A DNA stretch of 64,000 nucleotides from Cohaesibacter gelatinilyticus (GCF_900215605.1 NZ_OBEL01000003.1:248001-312000), one strand, 5' to 3'; shown: positions 10,101 to 17,932, counted from the stretch's first letter. Numbers and translations: made by a program. The notes: generated by a model from the sequence alone, not told the origin.

Positions 10101-10869
10101 CAACCGCAACCAGATTGGTGCGGTGGTTGGCTCCCAGCCATTCGGTGGCGAAGGTCTCTCCGGTACTGGTCCGAAGGCTGGTGGCCCACACTATGTAGCC
10201 CGCTTCCTGAAAGCGGACCAGGTTGAAGGCGAACAGGACCTCAGCGCTCCACTGGATCTGGGTGATCTGCAAATTGCCATCAGCAAAGTGACCAACGATA
10301 CCAAATCCCGAGAGCATTGGGAGAATGACAAGTTCCGTCTTGCCGCTATCAAAGGTGCGGTTGATTTGCCAGTCGCTTGGGACAAGGATCTGCACTGTGA
10401 TCTGGAAGCTGTCGATCTGCCTGGCCCAACCGGTGAATCCAACCGTCTCTCCATGGCACCACGTGGTGTGGTTCTGGTAACAGGTCCGGATCGGGACACA
10501 GCCCTGATGCAAGCAACCTCTGCTTTGGTAACCGGCAACGCTGTTGTGATTGCCTGCGGCAATGGTGACGAGCTGGCAACGAGCTTGAAAAGCTCCGGCG
10601 CTCCTGTGACTGGTCTGAACGGCACCGTGACATCCAGACATCTGGCTGATCTGAACGGCATCGACGCTGTGGCCAGCAATGGCGACGAAGCGCATCTGCG
10701 CAGCTTCCGCCGTGCTCTTGCAGGCCGCGATGGCGTCCTGCTTCCATTGATCAGCGAAGGTCTTGCTCCATGCCGTTATGTGCTCGAGCGCCATCTCTGC
10801 ATCGATACCACCGCCGCTGGCGGTAATGCTTCGCTTCTTGCGGCAGCCGAAGGAGGGGAAGCGGCTTAA
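7189..10869 (+). CDS. putA: Bifunctional proline dehydrogenase / L-glutamate gamma-semialdehyde dehydrogenase PutA
   Basis: 1226 residues. It oxidises proline to glutamate in two steps: an FAD-linked proline dehydrogenase barrel (about 130-460; RLVKGAYWDTEIKRAQ, and FATHNAHS further on) and an NAD-linked aldehyde dehydrogenase (about 520-1000; SPWNFPLAIFTGQ, ETGGLNAMIVD, catalytic Cys822 in SAGQRCSALR). There is no ribbon-helix-helix DNA-binding domain at the N-terminus, so it should not be an autorepressor, in line with the adjacent Lrp-type regulator. The last 200 residues form the extra C-terminal ALDH-like domain of long PutA proteins. A strong ribosome site (TAAGGAGG) precedes the ATG. 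Confidence 0.97.
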   Translation: MSIDLDTQRAEIRQLMRDHYLADEAKNVRRLIKDANLDADLRAKASKRAADLIRTIRTSTKPTMMESFLAEYGLSTREGVALMCLAEALLRVPDDDTIDALISDKIAPSQWGQHLGQSSSSLINASTWGLMLTGKVLKGGEEVGLVSTLHGMVRRLGEPVIRTAVAQAMKELGRQFVLGRTIEEATDRAREMEGKGFTYSYDMLGEAARTEDDAKRYHLAYSDAITALAPACTSDDIRKNPGISVKLSALHPRYEMAKKERVLSELTSRTESLALLAKSANMGFNIDAEEMDRLDLSLDIIEEVLSNPALANWDGFGVVVQAFSHRASFVLDWLYNLSQKLDRKIMVRLVKGAYWDTEIKRAQVLGLEGFPLFTRKVNSDVSYLSNARKLLGMTDRIYPQFATHNAHSVAAILEMTQHFGIEKEKFEFQRLHGMGESLHDTVVEGDKTNCRIYAPVGAHQDLLAYLVRRLLENGANSSFVNQIVDENISPEEIAKDPFDQVEALGDEIANPYLTKPAGIFGEGRLNAKGWDITDPMEIAALDEARNKFKTHLWEAKPLIAGKVVAKDTYDALNPADQDDKVGTVLNAVHEDVETALEAAQKGYESWSKTPVAQRSAALRKVGDLYEEHAVELFALASREAGKMMLDAVGEVREAVDFARFYANEAERLAANGDLNARGIISCISPWNFPLAIFTGQILAALAAGNAVVAKPAGQTPIMAYRAVQLIHEAGIPVDALQLLPGDGPTIGAPITSDARVSGVCFTGSTATAQRINKVMAEGIAPDAPLIAETGGLNAMIVDSTALPEQAVRDILASSFQSAGQRCSALRMLYVQADIKDKLLEMLMGAMDELQLDNPWAWTTDVGPVIDKAAKDKIDNHIAKLEAQGKLLKKLPVPEKGLFCPPTLLELSSIEELEEEIFGPVLHVASFEAKELDTVIEAINAKNFGLTFGLHTRMDNRVQEVVDQVKVGNCYVNRNQIGAVVGSQPFGGEGLSGTGPKAGGPHYVARFLKADQVEGEQDLSAPLDLGDLQIAISKVTNDTKSREHWENDKFRLAAIKGAVDLPVAWDKDLHCDLEAVDLPGPTGESNRLSMAPRGVVLVTGPDRDTALMQATSALVTGNAVVIACGNGDELATSLKSSGAPVTGLNGTVTSRHLADLNGIDAVASNGDEAHLRSFRRALAGRDGVLLPLISEGLAPCRYVLERHLCIDTTAAGGNASLLAAAEGGEAA

Positions 10870-10948
10870 CTCCCCCCTGCTTCCATGGTCCCGCCTTCTT
10901 ATCGCAAGAAGCATGCGAGGAGACTCTGAATTTCAGAGCCTAAAGCAG

Positions 10949-10991
10949 CCCCCGGATGACTATTCTAGAGGTCATCCGGGGGTTCTTTTTT
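10949..10991 (+). terminator. Rho-independent terminator after putA
   Basis: A 12-bp perfect stem (CCCCCGGATGAC at 10949-10960, GTCATCCGGGGG at 10971-10982) with a 10-base loop and a TTCTTTTTT tail. Confidence 0.92.
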
Positions 10992-11210
10992 GTCCATATT
11001 TTGCGCAGGATTTTCAGGGTTTTTCTGATTTATTCCTAATTGGGCAGAGCAATTCAAAATTACTCTGCCTTCCAAACCAGTGGCCCAATGAGAGCTGCCG
11101 GTTGTGAAAAAGTTCGAAATTCCGCTTATCTTTCATGAAGCTGCAAACTTGTCTTAATCCTGTTCAAAAGCAGGTTTGGACAACCGTAATCCGCAATGGC
11201 AATCAAATTA
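10992..11210. other. Non-coding stretch between the putA terminator and the LysR operator
   Basis: Part of the 475-base gap between putA and the LysR gene. It is AT-rich, has no credible reading frame or RNA gene, and probably contributes promoter DNA for the LysR gene. I see no other structure in it. Confidence 0.4.
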
Positions 11211-11242
11211 AGCTTAGGCTAAGTTCAACTTGGGCCTAAGCT
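11211..11242. promoter_or_regulatory. Nested palindrome upstream of the LysR gene, probable operator
   Basis: AGCTTAGGC (11211-11219) and GCCTAAGCT (11234-11242) are a perfect 9-bp inverted repeat. Between them AAGTT-C-AACTT (11221-11231) is a second perfect dyad on nearly the same axis. Its size and position, about 100 bases before the LysR start, fit an autoregulatory site for a LysR dimer or tetramer. It could instead form an RNA hairpin if transcription starts upstream. Confidence 0.45.
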
Positions 11243-11272
11243 CAGATGACAGAGGGTTCGCATCGAAAAGTG

Positions 11273-11320
11273 CGCGCCCCTGAAAAGTTGTTCGACTTTT
11301 CGGATAAGGGTTCGCATCAG
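11273..11320 (+). repeat. Short hairpin repeat, copy 2 (LysR gene leader)
   Basis: GCGCCCCTGAAAAGT, loop, ACTTTTCGGATAAG, then GGTTCGCATCAG. Same orientation as the other copies. An additional TTCGCATCGAAAAGTGCG just upstream (from 11257) looks like a fragment of another unit. The repeat lies inside a possible upstream extension of the LysR frame, which argues that the extension is not translated. Confidence 0.75.
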
Positions 11321-11344
11321 ATAGAAAGACAAGGAATTTCCAGA

Positions 11345-12232
11345 ATGGCGCGTCAACTTCCTCCTTTCAGTGCAGTCAAAGCTTTTGAAGCTGCAGCACG
11401 TCACGGCTCCTTCGCTCGAGCCGCACAGGAGTTGAATGTGACCTCGACCGCCATCAGCCAGCATGTCAAAGGGTTGGAGCAATGGCTTGGCAAGGACCTG
11501 TTCCAGCGCCGCTCAAACGGCGTTCTGCTTACGTCAGACGGTTCTGCCATTTTGGGTGATGTAAGCCGCATTCTGGATCAGATTGCCGATCTGCTGCCTC
11601 CTGAGCCAGCCAATGAGACACAAAAGATAAGCCTGACCCTGTCCGTCCAGCCTGCCTTTGCAGAGCGCTGGTTGGCCCCTCGCCTGTCCGAATTCATGGC
11701 ACAGCATTCAGACATCGAGATTGATGTTCGGGCCGAGGAGCATCTGGTCAATCTGGAAAAAGATCCCGAAGTTGATTTCGCCATACGTCATGGCTCTGGG
11801 GATCAGCAGGGAGCAGCGTCTGAAATCTTGCTGGAGGATGCTCTGGTTCCTGTAGCGACGCCTTATTATCGTGATCTCGTGAACCTTGAGGATGAGAGCA
11901 ACTGGCGCAAAGCCACATTGCTGCATGATATGCAATGGAGTGGTGATTGGCAGGCTTGGGCAGAGACCCATCCGGGACTTAATCTTGATTGCCAGTCCGG
12001 CTCGCGCTTCTCTTCCTATGCCATGGCCCTTCAAGCCGCCAAGGAATCTGCTGGTATGCTGATGGGTCATCCATCTTTGATAGCCAATGAACTGGCGGAG
12101 GGCGAACTGGTGGTCCTGTCAGACACACCTTTGCCAGCCTCCAAGCATTTCCTGCTTCTGCGTCATAGAGGCCACAGCCAAGGCGCAGCCATCCAGTTCC
12201 GCTCCTGGCTCCTCGCCACGGCGAGGAAATAG
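11345..12232 (+). CDS. LysR-family transcriptional regulator, GcvA-like
   Basis: 295 residues. The N-terminus (RQLPPFSAVKAFEAAARHGS, then FARAAQELNVTSTAISQHV and LFQRR) is the winged HTH of the GcvA-type LysR group, and residues 90-295 form a periplasmic-binding-protein-like effector domain. The frame is open back to an ATG at 11246, but the extra 33 residues are encoded by the short hairpin repeat and match nothing expected, whereas the ATG at 11345 has AAGGAA upstream and starts exactly where relatives start. No divergent target gene is adjacent, so the regulon is unknown; the palindrome at 11211-11242 suggests autoregulation. Confidence 0.9.
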   Translation: MARQLPPFSAVKAFEAAARHGSFARAAQELNVTSTAISQHVKGLEQWLGKDLFQRRSNGVLLTSDGSAILGDVSRILDQIADLLPPEPANETQKISLTLSVQPAFAERWLAPRLSEFMAQHSDIEIDVRAEEHLVNLEKDPEVDFAIRHGSGDQQGAASEILLEDALVPVATPYYRDLVNLEDESNWRKATLLHDMQWSGDWQAWAETHPGLNLDCQSGSRFSSYAMALQAAKESAGMLMGHPSLIANELAEGELVVLSDTPLPASKHFLLLRHRGHSQGAAIQFRSWLLATARK

Positions 12233-12238
12233 TGTTTG

Positions 12239-12621
12239 CTCTCACGGCTATCTGTCTTCACGCTATTCCTGATCTTACGATCAGGGCTATTTCAGCTTTC
12301 GCCTAATTATACCCCTCACGGCAATTCCTCGCATTCGCTCGGGCCTACGGGGTGCGCAGCATTCCTATCGATACGCTTATCATCTCGCCTCGGCTTGATG
12401 GCGTATCTTGTCAGCTGCGGTCGCCTATCGGCTCCCGACGAAAACCTGTGTTTTCGCCGAATTCCTTTATCCTTGAGAGCTTGGTGAGGGAAAAGAATCC
12501 AGAAAAGGAAATCCTTCCTTTTCTGACGGCCGATAGGCAAGCGCGAAGCGCCCCGTCTGGAGCCCTGATCGATAGATCAGGAATAGCGTGAAGACGTACA
12601 AATCTAAGATAGCCGTGAGAG
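12239..12621. repeat. Interspersed palindromic element, copy A (about 383 bp)
   Basis: The ends are inverted repeats: CTCTCACGGCTAT at 12239-12251 against ATAGCCGTGAGAG at 12609-12621, and a 21-bp perfect pair at 12254-12274 and 12575-12595 (core CACGCTATTCCTGATC). Each 21-mer is followed inwards by a small GATC-(4 nt)-GATC hairpin. The middle has several smaller inverted repeats and no credible gene. A related copy in the opposite orientation lies at 23324-23518. It sits between the convergent lysR and grpE genes. MITE-like in form, but no transposase or clear target duplication is seen. Confidence 0.8.
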
Positions 12622-12637
12622 AAAAGTACTCTTTACC

Positions 12638-12670
12638 CAAAAAATAAGGAGGCCCGAGAGAAGCCTCCTT
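12638..12670 (-). terminator. Minus-strand Rho-independent terminator of an unidentified transcript
   Basis: AAGGAGGC (12646-12653) pairs with GCCTCCTT (12663-12670). On the minus strand the stem is followed by ATTTTTTGGG. It lies beyond the grpE terminator, so it implies either read-through or a separate minus-strand RNA starting in 12671-12864. Confidence 0.75.
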
Positions 12671-12860
12671 GGATGGTGGTCCATGGGCTCTAATCAGAAG
12701 AGGAACGTCGAGGGAGGAGAGAGACGCACTGATCGATTGCCGGAACCACAAGTGTTGAATAGAGATTACCGATTCTCTGGGCCAAAAATCTTGATCAAAG
12801 TCATGTTTGAACACAAAAATCCCAAAAACTTGCAAAAAATCAGAACTAATGGATAGCATC
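12640..12860 (-). ncRNA. Candidate small RNA or orphan leader between grpE and element A
   Basis: About 220 bases with its own minus-strand terminator, upstream of which is the grpE terminator on the same strand. No family of RNA is recognised. A 12-codon frame (MTLIKIFGPENR) on the minus strand beginning near 12805 could be a leader peptide, but no gene follows the terminator on that strand. The promoter was not located with confidence. Position and ends are approximate. Confidence 0.3.
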
Positions 12861-12864
12861 AAAC

Positions 12865-12893
12865 AAAAAAGGCTCCTGAATCAGGAGCCTTTT
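12865..12893 (-). terminator. grpE terminator (nearly symmetric)
   Basis: AAAAGGCTCC (12867-12876) and GGAGCCTTTT (12884-12893) with loop TGAATCA, and a T-run (TTTTTT) on the minus strand. It ends the hrcA/grpE direction; the plus strand also has a short T-run. Confidence 0.88.
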
Positions 12894-12905
12894 GTAAGAT
12901 TTCAA

Positions 12906-12939
12906 ACTCTATTTGTCGATGATATACGACAAATAGAGT
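12906..12939. other. Perfect 13-bp hairpin just after grpE, no U-tract
   Basis: ACTCTATTTGTCG (12906-12918) and CGACAAATAGAGT (12927-12939) with an 8-base loop, starting three bases after the grpE stop on the minus strand and just before the terminator. Lacking a T-run it is not a terminator itself; it may protect the 3' end of grpE mRNA. Confidence 0.6.
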
Positions 12940-12942
12940 GTC

Positions 12943-13587
12943 TTAGACGCTCTTGTCGATGCCCTCAGAGGACTCGCCTGTCTCTTCGGTCGGAGTGACA
13001 AATTTCGGGCCACCTTTCGCAACACCAACCATGGCTGGGCGCAGTACACGGGTGCCGATCACATAACCGGCCTGAACCACCTGAATGACCGAATTGTTTG
13101 GTACATCAGGATTTGGCACTTCGAACATGGCCTGATGATAATTCGGGTCGAATTTTTCACCTTGCGGATTCAGCTTTTTCACACCGTGCTTTTCCAGTGT
13201 CTTCAGCATTTCACGCTCGGTCATGGCAGTGCCATCCAGAAGTGCTTTCAAGGCACCTTCTGCTCCAACGCGATCCTCGTCACTGATAGCTTCCTGGCCG
13301 CGGCGCAGATTGTCGGCAACGCCGAGCATGTCACGAGCAAAGCTGGCAACGGAAAATTGTTTGGCGTCCCGAATCTCTTTTTCGGTGCGGCGGCGCAGAT
13401 TTTCCATCTCGGCCACGGTCCGCAAAAGCTGGTCCTTCATTTCCGAATGTTCTTTTTCCAGCTCGGCAATGCGCAGTTCTGCTGCTTCCAGAGGATTGAG
13501 GTAAGGCTTTTCTTCCTTCTCCTCAGCTACCTCTTCCGCAGGATTTGGGGTCTCGGCGGCTTCGTTTTCGCGAATGTCTTCAGACAT
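12943..13587 (-). CDS. grpE: Nucleotide exchange factor GrpE
   Basis: 214 residues. An acidic N-terminal tail ([11 protein letters not shown]) leads into the long dimerising coiled coil (about 35-85) and the [17 protein letters not shown] signature, then the C-terminal beta domain ([26 protein letters not shown]). GrpE releases ADP from DnaK in the cytoplasm. It lies downstream of hrcA in the same direction, 205 bases away, the usual arrangement in this order; a hairpin in the gap may partly uncouple the two. Confidence 0.97.
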   Translation of the reverse strand: MSEDIRENEAAETPNPAEEVAEEKEEKPYLNPLEAAELRIAELEKEHSEMKDQLLRTVAEMENLRRRTEKEIRDAKQFSVASFARDMLGVADNLRRGQEAISDEDRVGAEGALKALLDGTAMTEREMLKTLEKHGVKKLNPQGEKFDPNYHQAMFEVPNPDVPNNSVIQVVQAGYVIGTRVLRPAMVGVAKGGPKFVTPTEETGESSEGIDKSV

Positions 13588-13681
13588 GTATCAGCCTCGG
13601 TCTTGATCAAATCTTGTATCGAGCGGGGCGAAAGTCGCGCGCCGCACACATTTCTTTGCAAGGGATATCAGGCTTTCTGGC

Positions 13682-13730
13682 AAAAAAATCAAGAGAGACA
13701 GTCAAGAGAATGCTCCTTTTTCTGTCTCTC
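13682..13730 (-). terminator. Possible terminator/attenuator between hrcA and grpE
   Basis: GAGAGACAG (13693-13701) and CTGTCTCTC (13722-13730) form a 9-bp stem with a 20-base loop. On the minus strand it is followed, after four bases, by seven T. The long loop and the gap to the T-run make it weaker than the other terminators. Confidence 0.55.
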
Positions 13731-13792
13731 GCGCACAATCAGATGGTCTGATTGGTCTGCCATTTGGCCTTTGCTGCCGCGCTGTGGTTATC

Positions 13793-14881
13793 TCAAGGTT
13801 CCGAAATCATGGAACTGAGAACCTTGGCAGTATAGTCCACCATAGGCACAATCCGGGCATAATTGAGCCGGGTTGGTCCTATCACTCCCAAAACACCAAC
13901 AATTTTCTGCTCACTATTGCGATAGGGTGAGACGATCACCGACGAGCCGGATAGTGAGAACAACTGGTTCTCCGAACCAATATAGATGCGCACGCCATCG
14001 CCATCTTGGGCCAGTTCCAAAAGCTGGATCAAATCTCGTTTGCTTTCCAGATCATCAAAAAGATGACGAATGCGATCCAGATCTTCCTTGGCGGTAACAT
14101 CTTCCAGCAGATTGGAGCGTCCGCGCACGATCAAGCTTTGCGGTTGGTCCAAGGTTGCCCCGGTCCAGGTCGCAAGGCCCGCATCAACGAGCTTTGCTGT
14201 CAGTTCATCCAGTTCTTGCTGCACAATATGGCGATGAGCTTCGATATCTTGACGTGCGGCATCAAGGCTTTTGCCAGAGATATGAGCATTGAGAAAATTG
14301 CTGGCCTCGGTCAGAGCCGAAGCAGGCAGGCCTGCTGGTAAATCGATGAGACGATTTTCGACCTTGTCTTCCTCATCCACCAGAACAACAAGTGCCTTGG
14401 TTGCTTCCAGTCGAACGAATTCGATATGTTTGAGCAAGCGATCCTGTTTGCTGGCCATGACCAGTCCTGCCCCGCTTGACAGTCCCGATAACATCTGACT
14501 GGCTTTGGTGAGCAATCCTTCAAATCCGGCACTTTGTTGATGGCCCGGCGTCATCTGCCGCTCGATACGGTGACGTTCGTCATTGGAGAGATCTCCAAAC
14601 TCCATCATGGCATCCACGAAGAAACGAAGTCCCATTTCCGTGGGCAAACGTCCAGCAGATGTATGGGGTGCATAGATCAGACCCAACTGTTCCAGATCTG
14701 CCATCACATTGCGCACAGAAGCTGGCGAGAGCGAATGAGGGAGTGCCTTGGAAATATTGCGTGAGCCAACGGGATCACCGGTTGCCAGATAGGAATCCAC
14801 GATATGCCGGAAAATATCTTTTAGCCGGTCATCCATTCCTGCCAGTTCGGAAGCTGACAACAACATGTTGCGATCAATCAT
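13793..14881 (-). CDS. hrcA: Heat-inducible transcription repressor HrcA
   Basis: 362 residues with an N-terminal winged helix ([56 protein letters not shown]), a dimerisation region and a GAF-like domain ending in [20 protein letters not shown]. HrcA represses groESL-type operons by binding CIRCE elements and is kept active by GroEL. I looked for a CIRCE (TTAGCACTC-N9-GAGTGCTAA) upstream of hrcA and grpE and found none, so this pair may not be autoregulated. Start at ATG 14881 with AAGGA 11 bases upstream; an in-frame ATG at 14866 is a weaker alternative. Confidence 0.96.
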   Translation of the reverse strand: MIDRNMLLSASELAGMDDRLKDIFRHIVDSYLATGDPVGSRNISKALPHSLSPASVRNVMADLEQLGLIYAPHTSAGRLPTEMGLRFFVDAMMEFGDLSNDERHRIERQMTPGHQQSAGFEGLLTKASQMLSGLSSGAGLVMASKQDRLLKHIEFVRLEATKALVVLVDEEDKVENRLIDLPAGLPASALTEASNFLNAHISGKSLDAARQDIEAHRHIVQQELDELTAKLVDAGLATWTGATLDQPQSLIVRGRSNLLEDVTAKEDLDRIRHLFDDLESKRDLIQLLELAQDGDGVRIYIGSENQLFSLSGSSVIVSPYRNSEQKIVGVLGVIGPTRLNYARIVPMVDYTAKVLSSMISEP

Positions 14882-15115
14882 ATTTAATGATGTCCTTGTT
14901 GTTCCTCATTTGGCTCTGCGCGTCCTCTGGATAGTGCTTTGAACTTGCCAAGTCTCTTCTTTATGCCTCAAAAGGGGGAAAAGCTGCAAGCATACCTTGT
15001 CCGCAAGTGCTAAGGCTTTTACAAGCGGCACAACGAATATTCTTGACCAAGCCAGTCTATCGGCAGCCCAGCAGCTGCCGCTGGTGATCCGCCCATAAGG
15101 CGAAAGGAAAGACCG

Positions 15116-15835
15116 ATGCGTCCATCCAAGCGAAATCCCGATGAAAAGCGCCAGGTGAGTCTGGAGCGCAATGTTTCCAAACATGCAGAAGGGTCCTGCA
15201 TCATCAAATGCGGTGATACCCATGTTCTTTGTACGGCATCTTTGGAAGAGCGCATTCCACCTTGGTTGCGTGGTCAGGGCCGTGGTTGGGTAACGGCTGA
15301 ATATGGCATGTTGCCCCGCGCCACTGGCGATCGTATGCGCCGTGAAGCCCAAGCTGGCAAACAGTCCGGCCGTACGCAGGAAATCCAGCGTCTGATCGGT
15401 CGCTCCTTGCGTGCAGTGGTCGATCTGGAAGCTCTGGGAGAGCGTCAGATTACGGTCGATTGCGATGTCATTCAGGCCGATGGTGGTACCCGTACCGCCT
15501 CCATCACTGGTGCGTGGATTGCCCTGCGTGATTGCATCGAATGGATGCGTGCTCGTGGCATGATTGCCGCCGACGCAGTTGTGCTGAAGGATCAGCTGGC
15601 AGCAATTTCTTGCGGTATCTACCAGGGCACACCAGTTCTGGATCTGGACTATCTGGAAGATTCTGACGCTGAGACCGATGCCAACTTCGTCATGACAGGT
15701 AAGGGCGGCATTGTAGAAGTTCAAGGCACCGCTGAAGGCGAGCCATTCTCTCACGACGAACTGATGCAGATGCTGGAATTGGCCAAGAAAGGCATTGGCG
15801 AGCTGGTCGAATTGCAGGAAGCCAATAAAGACTAA
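15116..15835 (+). CDS. rph: Ribonuclease PH
   Basis: 239 residues, full length. Motifs include [12 protein letters not shown] at the start, [20 protein letters not shown] (phosphate and tRNA binding arginines), a [18 protein letters not shown] stretch and [13 protein letters not shown] (metal site). A phosphorolytic 3'-5' exoribonuclease that trims tRNA 3' ends. It is divergent from hrcA and heads rph-rdgB-hemW. AAGGAAA precedes the ATG. Confidence 0.97.
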   Translation: MRPSKRNPDEKRQVSLERNVSKHAEGSCIIKCGDTHVLCTASLEERIPPWLRGQGRGWVTAEYGMLPRATGDRMRREAQAGKQSGRTQEIQRLIGRSLRAVVDLEALGERQITVDCDVIQADGGTRTASITGAWIALRDCIEWMRARGMIAADAVVLKDQLAAISCGIYQGTPVLDLDYLEDSDAETDANFVMTGKGGIVEVQGTAEGEPFSHDELMQMLELAKKGIGELVELQEANKD

Positions 15836-15883
15836 GCTTTGCTCTCACACTTTTGCTTTTTGCATGTAAGGAAAGGCCAGATC

Positions 15884-16525
15884 ATGGCACGCAGACTGAC
15901 CGCAGACACCCCTCTTGTTGTGGCAAGTCATAACAAGGGAAAAATCCGCGAAATTCGCGAGCTTCTGAACTTTTATGGTCTTTCTTTGAAAGAAGCCGAA
16001 GAGCTGGATCTGCCAGAGCCAATTGAAGATGGCGATACCTTTGAGGCCAATGCCAAAATCAAGGCCTTGGCTGCCGCCACCGCTACTGGTCTGCCTGCAT
16101 TGGCAGACGACTCAGGCTTTGCGGTTGATGCTCTGGATGGAGATCCGGGCATCTATTCTGCGCGCTGGGCTGGGCCGGACAAGGATTTTGGCATGGCCAT
16201 GCGCAATGTCGAAGAAAAACTGCAGCAAAAAGGTGTGATCGAGCCAAGTCAACGCGGTGCACGTTTCGTGGCGGTGCTGTGCCTTGCCTGGCCTGATGGC
16301 CATTGCGATCTTTTCCGTGGCGAAGTGGAAGGCACCTGTGTCTGGCCACCACGTGGCGACAAAGGCTTTGGCTATGATCCGGTCTTTGTGCCGGAAGGCT
16401 TTGATATTACCTTTGGTGAAATGGACAGCGAACAAAAGCATGGCTGGAAGCCGGGACAAGAGGAAGCGCTCTCTCACCGTTCCCGCGCCTTCATTCTGTT
16501 TTCAAAAGCCTGTCTTGCAAGCTAG
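15884..16525 (+). CDS. rdgB: dITP/XTP pyrophosphatase (RdgB/HAM1)
   Basis: 213 residues. Signature pieces are [13 protein letters not shown] near the start, [20 protein letters not shown] (catalytic Asp), [12 protein letters not shown] and LSHRSRA at the end. It hydrolyses non-canonical purine triphosphates (ITP, XTP) to keep them out of DNA and RNA. The frame is open from 15839, but the ATG at 15884 follows a strong AAGGAAAGG site and matches the family start. 48 bases after rph; the stop codon abuts a copy of the short hairpin repeat. Confidence 0.96.
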   Translation: MARRLTADTPLVVASHNKGKIREIRELLNFYGLSLKEAEELDLPEPIEDGDTFEANAKIKALAAATATGLPALADDSGFAVDALDGDPGIYSARWAGPDKDFGMAMRNVEEKLQQKGVIEPSQRGARFVAVLCLAWPDGHCDLFRGEVEGTCVWPPRGDKGFGYDPVFVPEGFDITFGEMDSEQKHGWKPGQEEALSHRSRAFILFSKACLAS

Positions 16526-16578
16526 AGCGCATTCCCGAAAAGTTGTAGCACTTTTCGGATAAGAACTCGCTTCCAAAA
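16525..16578 (+). repeat. Short hairpin repeat, copy 3 (between rdgB and hemW)
   Basis: GAGCGCATTCCCGAAAAGT, loop TGTAGC, ACTTTTCGGATAAG, AACTCGCTTCC. The first base is the last base of the rdgB stop codon. The core stem is 16535-16543 with 16550-16558. Same orientation as the other three copies. Confidence 0.8.
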
Positions 16579-16673
16579 AAATTAAAGCATTTCTCGCAAT
16601 TCAATAAGCGTGAGAAGTGCTTTAGAATGACCCTGCTCCCGATACGGGAGAATGGATCACTGAAGGGACTGCG

Positions 16674-17861
16674 GTGCTGAACTCAGCAAACAAACTTGCA
16701 AAACCGGGACCCAACCATCCCGGTTTTGGTATTTATGTACATTGGCCATTTTGCGCAGCCAAATGCCCCTATTGCGACTTCAACAGCCATGTTCGCCACA
16801 AGCCGGTGGACCAGATGCGCTTTGCCCGCGCGCTGGAAAAAGAACTGAGCCATTACGCGTCGCGCGTTCCTTCTCAAACGGTCACGTCCATTTTCTTCGG
16901 TGGTGGCACTCCATCTCTGATGGAGCCTGCAACGGTTGGCCATGTTCTGGATGCCATTCATCGCCTTTGGAACGTGGACAGGGACGCGGAAATCACCTTG
17001 GAAGCCAATCCTACCTCGGTAGAAGCAAAGAACTTCAAGGGTTATCGGGATGCTGGCATCAATCGCGTCTCGATGGGTGTTCAATCCTTGCATGATGAGC
17101 AATTGCGCTTCCTTGGCCGTATGCATGATGTGGAGCAGGCCAAATATGCCATCAAACTGGCGCGAGACATCTTTCCGCGCATGTCCTTTGATCTGATCTA
17201 TGCACGGCCTGATCAGACGCCGCAAAGCTGGTCGGATGAACTGAACGAAGCCATTGATCTTGCAGCAGATCACCTCTCGCTCTATCAGCTGACCATTGAG
17301 CAGGATACGATGTTCCATAAGCTTTATCACAGCGGCAAGTTCAAACTGCCCGATGAAGATACATCAGTTGCGCTCTATGAGGTCACCCATGAGACCTGCG
17401 AGGCGCGTGGTTTGCCTGCTTATGAAATCTCCAATCACGCACGACCAGGCGAAGAAAGCCGCCATAATCTTACCTATTGGCGCTATGGCGATTATGTCGG
17501 CGTCGGTGCAGGCGCACATGGACGCTTAACGCTGCCAAATGCCCGCGTTGCTACCAGCAATGAATATAATCCAGAACGTTGGTTGGAGCTGGTGGAAGAG
17601 CGGGAAATCGGTGCGCGCGGTGAAGAAATCCTGAGCCTTGAAGAGCAAGGCGATGAATTTCTTGTCATGGGTCTGCGCGTCAAGGAAGGCATCAGCCTTG
17701 AGCGCTATCAATCTCTTTCCAATCGTACTCTGAATGGAAAGAGATTGGCGACCATGATTGAACATGGCCTTATCGAGCAGATCTCAGATGATCGCATCCG
17801 CGCGACAAGGGAAGGTTTTTTCCTGCTCAATTCCGTCGTTGCGGAACTGGCAAGCAAATAA
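16674..17861 (+). CDS. hemW: Radical SAM haem chaperone HemW (formerly HemN-like)
   Basis: 395 residues. The 4Fe-4S cluster motif is FCAAKCPYCDF (CxxxCxxC) preceded by YVHWPF; FFGGGTPSLM is the glycine-rich SAM-binding stretch; the C-terminal region has the HemN_C winged-helix fold. The CPYCDF form without the extra Cys points to HemW, a haem-binding insertion factor, rather than coproporphyrinogen dehydrogenase. The start is GTG at 16674 with AAGGGA 8-10 bases upstream; no in-frame ATG fits. Third gene of rph-rdgB-hemW. Confidence 0.94.
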   Translation: MLNSANKLAKPGPNHPGFGIYVHWPFCAAKCPYCDFNSHVRHKPVDQMRFARALEKELSHYASRVPSQTVTSIFFGGGTPSLMEPATVGHVLDAIHRLWNVDRDAEITLEANPTSVEAKNFKGYRDAGINRVSMGVQSLHDEQLRFLGRMHDVEQAKYAIKLARDIFPRMSFDLIYARPDQTPQSWSDELNEAIDLAADHLSLYQLTIEQDTMFHKLYHSGKFKLPDEDTSVALYEVTHETCEARGLPAYEISNHARPGEESRHNLTYWRYGDYVGVGAGAHGRLTLPNARVATSNEYNPERWLELVEEREIGARGEEILSLEEQGDEFLVMGLRVKEGISLERYQSLSNRTLNGKRLATMIEHGLIEQISDDRIRATREGFFLLNSVVAELASK

Positions 17862-17877
17862 AGTTTTGAAATAGTTC

Positions 17878-17905
17878 AAAAAAGGGAGCCTCAGGCTCCC
17901 TTTCT
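17878..17905. terminator. Bidirectional terminator between hemW and the LpoA-like gene
   Basis: AAAGGGAGCC (17881-17890), loop TCA, GGCTCCCTTT (17894-17903). T-runs occur on both strands, the longer (TTTTTT) on the minus strand. The two flanking genes converge here. Confidence 0.9.
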
Positions 17906-17932
17906 CGTAATCTCATCACTCGGATTGTCAGC

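Noticed and set aside
9238-10914. A 558-codon open frame on the minus strand opposite putA
   Set aside because: Antisense shadow of a highly biased coding gene; the protein is low in recognisable motifs and putA on the other strand is certain.
11246-11344. Upstream extension of the LysR protein from ATG 11246
   Set aside because: Encoded by the short hairpin repeat and lacks family similarity; ATG 11345 has a ribosome site.
12467-12862. A 131-codon minus-strand frame across element A and the terminator
   Set aside because: It runs through a palindromic repeat and a terminator stem; composition is not protein-like.
14906-15754. A 282-codon minus-strand frame opposite rph
   Set aside because: Covers rph antisense and collides with the hrcA/rph divergent promoter; no family likeness.
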